From contig JAAZLF010000278.1 of NCBI GenBank assembly GCA_012799425.1, forward strand, positions 1-5,991: 5,991 bases of DNA, in the 5' to 3' direction. Under the pieces are notes generated by a model that was not told the origin of the DNA, did no database searches, and was given only the letters and a program-made list of their open reading frames with translations. Shown here in pieces: positions 1-3,838 of the stretch. Numbering within the stretch: position 1 is the stretch's first letter; every line of letters starts with the position of its first letter. A program made the position numbers and the translations under genes. Origin of the DNA: Actinomycetales bacterium. Its GTDB lineage: Bacteria; Actinomycetota; Actinomycetes; Actinomycetales; Dermabacteraceae.

Positions 1-539
1 GCGAGCTCGCCGTCGTTCGTCAGCAGCAGCAGACCCTCGGTCTCGTAGTCCAGGCGTCCCACGTGGTAAAGCCGCTGCGAGTAGTCCGCCGTGAACTCCG
101 TGAGGTCCCGGCGCCCTTCCGGATCGCTCATCGCGGAGACGACATGGCGGGGCTTGTTCAGCACCACGGTCAGCTTGGTCTCGTCCAGCTGGAGCCGCCG
201 ACCGTCGACGTGGACGACCTGCGTGCTCGGATCGATCCGGATCCCCTGCTCCTGCACGATCTCACCGTCGATGCGCACCCGCCCGGCGCTGATGAGGGCC
301 TCGCAGGCCCGCCGGGAACCGAATCCGGCGCGTGCGAGCACCTTCTGCAGCCGCTCGCCGTCCTCGCGATGCAGCTCAGGGCGGTCCTCCCCTGCCGTGC
401 CCGAAGGGCCGACGGGGCTTCCCGATCCGTCGCGCAGGCGCACCTGCTTGGGAGGGGTGAACGCGCTGCGACGGCGCGCCGGGCCAGCGCCCGAGCGGCG
501 ACGACGCGGGCTGTCGCCCCCTGGGCGTGCTGCGGCCAT
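1..539 (-). CDS. rluB: RluB/RsuA-family rRNA pseudouridine synthase, 5' part (cut by window edge)
   Basis: Isomerises a specific uridine to pseudouridine in rRNA; by family, RluB acts on 23S rRNA helix 80, and RsuA on 16S rRNA. Only the first 179 residues are present, and the frame stays open to base 1. Residues 1-60 are a basic, low-complexity tail (PRRRRSGAGPARRRS), common in actinobacterial members. An S4 RNA-binding domain follows at about 61-107 (ERLQKVLARAGFGSRRACE, then GRVRIDG). The catalytic domain starts with VVLNKP (125-130) and reaches the signature GRLDYETEGLLLLTNDGEL (161-179), whose Asp164 is the expected nucleophile. The ATG at 539-537 overlaps the TGA of the upstream parA-like gene (TGATG). 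No Shine-Dalgarno sits close upstream, so translation is probably coupled. In related actinobacteria scpA and scpB usually precede this gene; here they do not. The family is certain; RluB rather than another RsuA-type enzyme rests on the neighbourhood. Confidence 0.93.
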   Translation of the reverse strand, partial: MAAARPGGDSPRRRRSGAGPARRRSAFTPPKQVRLRDGSGSPVGPSGTAGEDRPELHREDGERLQKVLARAGFGSRRACEALISAGRVRIDGEIVQEQGIRIDPSTQVVHVDGRRLQLDETKLTVVLNKPRHVVSAMSDPEGRRDLTEFTADYSQRLYHVGRLDYETEGLLLLTNDGEL

Positions 540-1411
540 CACGCCGCGGCGCCGCGGGAGATGAGCTCCCGCGCGAGCTGACGGTAGGCATCGGCCCCCT
601 TGGTGGAGGACGCGTAGGAGATGATCGGCTCCGCCGCCACGGAGGCGTCCGGGAACTTCACGGTGCGGTTGATGGTGGTGTGGAAGACCTTGTCCGGGAA
701 GGCGCCGACCACGCGCTGGCAGACCTCGCGGGCGTGCAGCGTGCGCGGATCGAACATGGTGATCAGGATGCCGTCGAGCTCCAGCCGCGGGTTGATCCGG
801 TCCTGTACCTTCTCGATCGTCTCGACCAGCAGCGCGACACCGCGCAGCGCGAAGTACTCGGCCTCGAGCGGGATCACCACGCCGTGGCTGGCGGCCAGCG
901 CGTTGACGGTCAGCAGACCGAGCGAGGGCTGGCAGTCGATGAGGATGACGTCGTACTCCTCCGCGACGGGGCGCAGCACCCGGGCCAGGGCCATCTCGCG
1001 AGCGACCTCGTTGACCAGGGTGACCTCCGCCGCCGAGAGGTCGATGTTCGCCGGGAGGACGTCGAGGTTCTCCGTCGGCGTCTGCTGGATGACCTCGTGC
1101 ACGTCGTGGCCGCGCTCCATCAGCAGGTTGTACACGGTGATGTCGAGGTCGTACGGGTTCACGCCGGAGCCCGCGCTGAGGGCGCCCTGCGGATCCAGGT
1201 CCACGAGCAGCACCTTGCGACCGAGCTCCGCCAGGGCGGCTCCCAGGTTGATGACGCTGGTGGTCTTCCCGACCCCGCCCTTCTGGTTCACCATCGAGAT
1301 GATCCGGGCCGGGCCATGGGAGTCGAGCGGTGCCGGCTCCGGGAGCTCCGGCATCGGTCGGCCCGTCGGGCCGAGATCGATGTCCAGCTGCTGGGAGGAG
1401 GTCGGGCTCAC
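539..1411 (-). CDS. ParA/Soj-family chromosome partitioning ATPase (Rv1708-type, not the oriC parA)
   Basis: A 290-residue P-loop ATPase of the ParA/MinD superfamily. Its deviant Walker A, KGGVGKTT (44-51), carries the signature Lys44. Walker A' is DLDPQG (71-76) and Walker B is VILIDCQPSLG (155-165). Such ATPases dimerise on ATP, bind DNA non-specifically and position cargo; the cargo of this paralogue is not evident. The N-terminal GPTGRP...PLDSHGPARII segment is, from memory, typical of the actinobacterial ParA encoded beside scpAB (M. tuberculosis Rv1708) rather than the oriC ParA paired with ParB. No parB or parS site is visible. The GTG start at 1411 is chosen because it keeps that conserved N-terminus and has an AGGA seven bases upstream. 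Internal ATGs at residues 20 and 40 would cut into it. The stop overlaps the rluB start. A 181-bp gap with a likely promoter separates it from xerD. Confidence 0.95.
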   Translation of the reverse strand: MSPTSSQQLDIDLGPTGRPMPELPEPAPLDSHGPARIISMVNQKGGVGKTTSVINLGAALAELGRKVLLVDLDPQGALSAGSGVNPYDLDITVYNLLMERGHDVHEVIQQTPTENLDVLPANIDLSAAEVTLVNEVAREMALARVLRPVAEEYDVILIDCQPSLGLLTVNALAASHGVVIPLEAEYFALRGVALLVETIEKVQDRINPRLELDGILITMFDPRTLHAREVCQRVVGAFPDKVFHTTINRTVKFPDASVAAEPIISYASSTKGADAYRQLARELISRGAAA

Positions 1412-1418
1412 GTCGGTG

Positions 1419-1422
1419 TCCT
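1419..1422 (-). promoter_or_regulatory. Shine-Dalgarno for the parA-like gene
   Basis: AGGA on the minus strand, seven bases before the GTG at 1411. It supports the GTG start over the internal ATGs. Confidence 0.5.
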
Positions 1423-1500
1423 GTCGTCGGAGTCGTGGTCTGGGTGGGTCCTGGGGAGATCCGCGAGGGACCGGAGGCCGTCCTGCCCCTGTCCGGGGAG

Positions 1501-1542
1501 CGGCGGCCGCACTGCGCCGTCATCATCTCGCATCGGCCGCCG
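1501..1542 (-). other. Inverted repeat in the leader of the parA-like gene
   Basis: Nine-base arms, CGGCGGCCG (1501-1509) and CGGCCGCCG (1534-1542), are perfectly complementary. After a small asymmetric bulge the stem can continue with TGCG (1513-1516) against CGCA (1529-1532), leaving a loop of about 12 bases. No T-tract follows in the minus direction. It lies downstream of the candidate -10 at 1581-1586, so it would sit in the untranslated leader of the parA-like gene. It could be a leader structure or a weak terminator for xerD transcripts; GC-rich sequence forms such repeats by chance fairly easily. Confidence 0.3.
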
Positions 1543-1580
1543 TCGAGGGGCGGATCCGTGCAGGGACGTCGCGCCGGACA

Positions 1581-1586
1581 AGTCTA
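1581..1586 (-). promoter_or_regulatory. Candidate -10 element for the parA-rluB unit
   Basis: TAGACT on the minus strand fits the TANNNT form of actinobacterial housekeeping (SigA-like) -10 boxes and is identical to the candidate -10 upstream of ctaB. It lies just past the xerD stop and would give a start near 1574 and a leader of about 160 bases. No convincing TTGACA-like -35 is present 16-18 bases upstream, where the sequence is C-rich. The local A/T cluster in otherwise very GC-rich DNA supports it. Confidence 0.45.
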
Positions 1587-1592
1587 AGCCCC

Positions 1593-2582
1593 TCACCGGG
1601 CGCGGGGGTGGGCGCCGGCGTGGGTCTCCCGCAGGGTATCCACCGTGACCTGGGTGTACAGCTGTGTGGTGGTGACCGAAGCATGCCCGAGCAGCTCCTG
1701 AACGCTGCGGACGTCCGCTCCGCCGTGCAGCAGGTGCGTGGCATACGAATGGCGCAGGGTGTGAGGGCTGATCGGCTCCGCCAGCCCGGTCAGCTCAGCG
1801 ACCTCCGCAGCGTGCTGGACGATCTGCCAGGCGGCCTGCCGGGTCAGCCTGGTGCCCCGCGATCCCAAGAACACTGCCGGGGTGCCGCTCCCCCGGCGCG
1901 CGAGCGTCGGCCGCCCGCGGGTCAGATAAGCCTGGAGGGCCTCGAGAGCGAGACGACCCACGGGCACCGCGCGGTGCTTGTCCCCCTTGCCACGCAGCAC
2001 CGCCGCCCTCTCCTGCGGGTCGATGTCGTCGATGTCCAGGCCCGTCGCCTCGGAGATGCGTGCGCCGAGGCCGTACAGGATCTCCAGCAGAGCGCGGTCG
2101 CGCAGCGCCCGTTCGGTCGCATCACGACCCGTCCCCGGTCGCCCGGCGGCATCGATGAGCGCCTCGACCTGCTCGATGCTCAGCGGGTGCGGGAGGCGCT
2201 CGGGCAGGGTCGGCGAATGGATCAGACGGGAGGGGTCGCCGGTGGTGGAGACCCGCTCGGCATCGAGGAACGAGTGCAGTCCCCGCACCGCCGCGAGGGA
2301 GCGTGCGGCCGATGCGGCGGAGAGGACGCTGCCGCCGTCGGCACCGGTGCGCAGTGCCTGCAGCCACACCCCCATCTGCTCGGGGGTGACGGCGGAGGGA
2401 TCGATCTCCTGGCGTGCCAGGTCCGCGAGGTAGCGCTCGAGGTCCCGACGGTAGGCGTCGATCGTGTGGGCGGACAGCCCGCGCTCGATCCGCAGATGGC
2501 TGAGGTACTGCTCGAGGATCCGTCGGTCACCGGGGCGCAGCGTCGGCTCCCCGGGAGGGCGCGGACCGCTGTCCCGGGTCAC
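1593..2582 (-). CDS. xerD: Tyrosine recombinase XerD
   Basis: With XerC, cuts and rejoins DNA at dif to resolve chromosome dimers, under FtsK control. It has 329 residues, somewhat longer than the usual 295-310 through its N-terminal tail. The core-binding SAM-like domain covers about 20-108 ([27 protein letters not shown]). The catalytic domain covers about 130-315 and has all expected residues: Arg175 (GARISE), Lys199 (GKGDKHR), His274 and Arg277 (HTLRHS), His300 (LLGHAS) and nucleophile Tyr309 (TQLYTQV). The C-terminus ([17 protein letters not shown]) is XerD-like. The frame stays open upstream, but codons before 2582 would lie inside ctaB and resemble no Xer N-terminus. The GTG at 2582 overlaps the ctaB TGA (GTGA), indicating translational coupling without its own Shine-Dalgarno. 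No integrase-associated genes or att sites are seen, so this is the housekeeping recombinase rather than a phage integrase. Confidence 0.95.
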   Translation of the reverse strand: MTRDSGPRPPGEPTLRPGDRRILEQYLSHLRIERGLSAHTIDAYRRDLERYLADLARQEIDPSAVTPEQMGVWLQALRTGADGGSVLSAASAARSLAAVRGLHSFLDAERVSTTGDPSRLIHSPTLPERLPHPLSIEQVEALIDAAGRPGTGRDATERALRDRALLEILYGLGARISEATGLDIDDIDPQERAAVLRGKGDKHRAVPVGRLALEALQAYLTRGRPTLARRGSGTPAVFLGSRGTRLTRQAAWQIVQHAAEVAELTGLAEPISPHTLRHSYATHLLHGGADVRSVQELLGHASVTTTQLYTQVTVDTLRETHAGAHPRAR

Positions 2583-3529
2583 AGGGTGACGAAGGGATCG
2601 ACCGCGAGGGCGACGAACAGGACGGTCAGGTAGGTGATCGAACCGTGGAAGACGGTCATCGGCCCCAGGGCCTTGCCGGTGAGCCCACGCCGCGCACGCA
2701 GGGCGTAGCGCACCACCAGGAAGCCGAACCAGGCGCCCGAGGCGACCGCGGCGACGCCGTACACCCATCCGGTCGCGCCCAGCGGGATGATCGCGAGGCT
2801 CGAGGCCACCATCAGCGCGGTGTGCATGATCATCTGACGGGCCACGGACATCTTGCTCGCCACGACCGGCAGCATCGGCACGCCCGCGTTGGCGTAGTCA
2901 TGGGAGAACTTCTCGGCCAGGGGCCAGTAGTGCGGCGGGGTCCAGAAGAAGATCACCATGAACAGCAGCACGGCCGTCCAGGAGACGGTCCCGGTCACGG
3001 CGGACCAGCCGATCAGCACCGGCATGCAGCCGGCGATGCCGCCCCACACGATGTTCTGGCTGGTGCGGCGCTTGAGGAGCATCGTGTAGAAGACGACGTA
3101 CAGCAGGATCGCGCCCACGGCGAGGGCGGCGGAGGCCCAGTTCACCAGCAGCCCCAGCCACAGCGCGGAGACGATCGAGATCGTGATGCCGAAGATCAGC
3201 GCCGCGCGGGGCGTGACCGCTCCGGAGGGGATCGGCCGGTTCCGGGTGCGCTTCATCTTCGCGTCGATGTCGCGCTCGAGGTACATGTTCAGGGTGTTCG
3301 CACCACCGGCGGCGAGGTAGCCGCCGATCATGGTGTTCAGGATCAGCCACACCGAGGGGAACCCGCCTGCGGCGAGGAACATCGTGGGGATCGTGGTGAT
3401 CAGCAGCAGCTCGATGATGCGCGGCTTGGTCAGCGCCACGTAGCTGCGGATCACGGCGCCAGCCGACCGTGGGTCCCGCCCGCCGCCCTGGCGTGCGTCC
3501 CGGACCGAAGCTCCCTGGGTGGCGGTCAC
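2579..3529 (-). CDS. ctaB: Protoheme IX farnesyltransferase (haem O synthase)
   Basis: Transfers the farnesyl group of farnesyl diphosphate to the haem B vinyl group, making haem O, the precursor of haem A for aa3-type oxidases. It is an integral membrane UbiA-superfamily prenyltransferase of 316 residues with about nine hydrophobic helices. The first Asp-rich motif region is [18 protein letters not shown] (78-95), followed by RNRPIPSG (96-103). The second conserved loop is [12 protein letters not shown] (194-205) and [13 protein letters not shown] (211-223). The first acidic position of NxxxDxxxD appears as Glu85, with Asp87 and Asp89 following. The start is the GTG at 3529, which gives a short hydrophilic N-terminus before [10 protein letters not shown]. 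An out-of-frame ATG at 3539 sits closer to the Shine-Dalgarno. Divergence from tkt is a common actinobacterial arrangement. The stop overlaps xerD by four bases. Confidence 0.96.
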   Translation of the reverse strand: MTATQGASVRDARQGGGRDPRSAGAVIRSYVALTKPRIIELLLITTIPTMFLAAGGFPSVWLILNTMIGGYLAAGGANTLNMYLERDIDAKMKRTRNRPIPSGAVTPRAALIFGITISIVSALWLGLLVNWASAALAVGAILLYVVFYTMLLKRRTSQNIVWGGIAGCMPVLIGWSAVTGTVSWTAVLLFMVIFFWTPPHYWPLAEKFSHDYANAGVPMLPVVASKMSVARQMIMHTALMVASSLAIIPLGATGWVYGVAAVASGAWFGFLVVRYALRARRGLTGKALGPMTVFHGSITYLTVLFVALAVDPFVTL

Positions 3530-3543
3530 CGCCCACCATCCTT

Positions 3544-3549
3544 CCTCCT
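3544..3549 (-). promoter_or_regulatory. Strong Shine-Dalgarno upstream of ctaB
   Basis: A perfect AGGAGG, continuing as AGGAGGAAGG, lies 14 bases before the ctaB GTG at 3529. It is only four bases before an ATG at 3539 in another frame. The extended purine run (AAGG at 3543-3540) brings the effective spacing to the GTG down to about 10 bases, so initiation at 3529 remains plausible. Confidence 0.6.
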
Positions 3550-3567
3550 GAGCGCGACACAGCGGTC

Positions 3568-3580
3568 GCGTGAACCACGC
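3568..3580. promoter_or_regulatory. Short dyad over the predicted ctaB transcription start
   Basis: GCGTG-AAC-CACGC is an interrupted palindrome with five-base arms. It lies immediately downstream of the ctaB -10 candidate and covers the expected start point near 3575. The position suits a repressor operator, but the arms are short enough to occur by chance. Confidence 0.25.
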
Positions 3581-3581
3581 C

Positions 3582-3587
3582 AGTCTA
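3582..3587 (-). promoter_or_regulatory. Candidate -10 element for ctaB-xerD
   Basis: TAGACT on the minus strand, of TANNNT form, lies about 53 bases upstream of the ctaB GTG and predicts a leader of about 45 bases. No clear -35 is visible at the usual distance. The same hexamer is found in front of the parA-like gene. Confidence 0.5.
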
Positions 3588-3656
3588 GAGCGTGCCGGCC
3601 TCCGGCGGCACCAGGGTCGGAGGTGAGAACCCGCACCGTGTCGCCCGCGCGCCCCG

Positions 3657-3671
3657 CGCAGGGCCCCTGCG
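3657..3671. repeat. Palindrome upstream of the tkt promoter
   Basis: CGCAGGG-C-CCCTGCG, seven-base arms around a single base, is centred about 50 bp upstream of the tkt -10 candidate. The position would suit an activator or repressor site. The all-G/C composition makes chance occurrence likely enough that no function is claimed. Confidence 0.3.
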
Positions 3672-3694
3672 GCAACAGGCTGGACGGAGAAGCG

Positions 3695-3752
3695 GCGCAG
3701 GGGCGAGCACGACTAAGGTGGTCTCGTCGCCTCGCGCAGGAACGTGCACGTC
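3695..3752 (+). repeat. Imperfect 19-bp direct repeat around the tkt promoter, 39-bp period
   Basis: The units at 3695-3713 and 3734-3752 match at 15 of 19 positions, with consensus GCGCAGGnnCGnGCACGnC. The 5' seven bases, GCGCAGG, occur a third time at 3656, again exactly 39 bases upstream. The first full unit ends against the -10 candidate and the second overlaps the palindrome cluster. Confidence 0.4.
3714..3719 (+). promoter_or_regulatory. Candidate -10 element for tkt
   Basis: TAAGGT in the context GACTAAGGTGG is a good actinobacterial TANNNT -10 box and the best A/T cluster in this part of the region. Transcription would start near 3726, giving a leader of about 113 bases. The -35 region (around 3691-3696) has no recognisable TTGACA-like hexamer. 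Confidence 0.5.
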
Positions 3753-3767
3753 ATATGACGGGCCCGT
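3742..3767. promoter_or_regulatory. 26-bp dyad, possible operator in the tkt leader
   Basis: Three perfect palindromes overlap end to end: ACGTGCACGT (3742-3751), CGTCATATGACG (3749-3760) and ACGGGCCCGT (3758-3767). Together they form one dyad centred at 3754.5 in which 22 of 26 positions (11 of 13 base pairs of the symmetry) agree. The centre is about 28 bases downstream of the predicted transcription start, and its core CATATG contains the ATG of the possible upstream ORF. The form fits the site of a dimeric or tetrameric repressor. The regulator cannot be named from the sequence. Confidence 0.4.
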
Positions 3768-3823
3768 GCTCCCCGCGACGAGGCCTGTCGATCCGCGCGG
3801 CCGGGATGGCCGCACTCCGGTGA
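3755..3823 (+). other. Possible 22-codon upstream ORF (leader peptide) of tkt
   Basis: The ATG at 3755 opens a frame of 22 codons ending in TGA at 3821-3823. It is preceded by AGGAA (3738-3742), 12 bases upstream, comparable to the spacing at tkt itself. It is in the same frame as tkt, and its stop merges with the tkt Shine-Dalgarno (TGAAAGG). A 6-bp GC hairpin (GCGGCC 3797-3802 with GGCCGC 3808-3813) lies near its end. The peptide (MTGPCSPRRGLS...) has no run of one amino acid typical of classical attenuators. It could be a coupled leader or chance. Confidence 0.25.
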
Positions 3824-3827
3824 AAGG
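3822..3827 (+). promoter_or_regulatory. Shine-Dalgarno for tkt
   Basis: GAAAGG lies 11 bases before the ATG at 3839, slightly longer than ideal. It is the only purine-rich candidate there, and the in-frame TGA at 3821-3823 excludes any earlier in-frame start for tkt. Confidence 0.6.
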
Positions 3828-3838
3828 TTGCACTGCAT

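Larger units (their letters stand above)
1412..1592. other. xerD-parA intergenic region
   Basis: This 181-bp gap is the only sizeable one in the minus-strand gene train. It contains a candidate -10 box next to the xerD stop, the inverted repeat at 1501-1542 and the parA-like ribosome-binding site. One minus-strand reading frame spans it (1596-1408), opening with GTGA on the xerD stop and closing with TGA inside the parA GTG. Its product has no recognisable domain, is rich in Asp, Pro and Arg, and contains TTA, TTG, CGA and AGG codons. It is therefore not called as a gene here. Confidence 0.6.
3530..3838. other. ctaB-tkt divergent intergenic region
   Basis: This 309-bp region separates divergent genes and must hold both promoters. 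From left to right it contains the ctaB ribosome-binding site, a short dyad at the ctaB start point and the ctaB -10 candidate (3582-3587). A stretch of about 70 bases with nothing recognised comes next. Then follow a palindrome (3657-3671), the tkt -10 candidate (3714-3719), an extended dyad (3742-3767), a possible upstream ORF (3755-3823) and the tkt ribosome-binding site. Several open frames cross it on both strands, but none encodes a recognisable protein. Confidence 0.7.

Noticed and set aside
63..581. Plus-strand frames over the rluB region
   Set aside because: The minus strand here encodes an S4 domain and the GRLDYETEGLLLLTNDG signature, so the plus-strand frames are shadows.
539..1411. 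oriC-type ParA with parS sites
   Set aside because: No parB follows, no GTTTCACGTGAAAC-like parS was found in the window, and the N-terminus and neighbours match the second, scpAB-linked ParA type.
1471..1496. CCGGA...TCCGG inverted repeat in the parA leader
   Set aside because: Five-base arms with a poorly paired interior, expected by chance at this GC content.
1593..2582. XerD as a mobile-element integrase
   Set aside because: There is no tRNA, att-like direct repeat, excisionase or phage gene nearby. Length, motifs and housekeeping neighbours fit chromosomal XerD.
621..2633. 670-codon plus-strand frame across parA, the gap and xerD
   Set aside because: It runs antisense through two genes with full catalytic motifs. 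Its product is Ser/Arg/Gly-rich and has no recognisable domain.
2583..2768. N-terminal extension of XerD upstream of the GTG at 2582
   Set aside because: The frame is open but lies wholly inside ctaB, reads as an Arg-rich shadow, and is not needed for a full-length Xer protein. The GTGA overlap gives a natural start.
2645..3823. 392-codon plus-strand frame opposite ctaB
   Set aside because: Antisense shadow of ctaB, rich in His, Gly, Arg and Asp. Only its last 22 codons, outside ctaB, are considered separately as a possible tkt leader ORF.
3585..3833. 82-codon minus-strand frame in the ctaB-tkt gap
   Set aside because: It overlaps the tkt promoter and leader elements, has no domain, and has no conserved-looking start; it is most likely a chance open frame.
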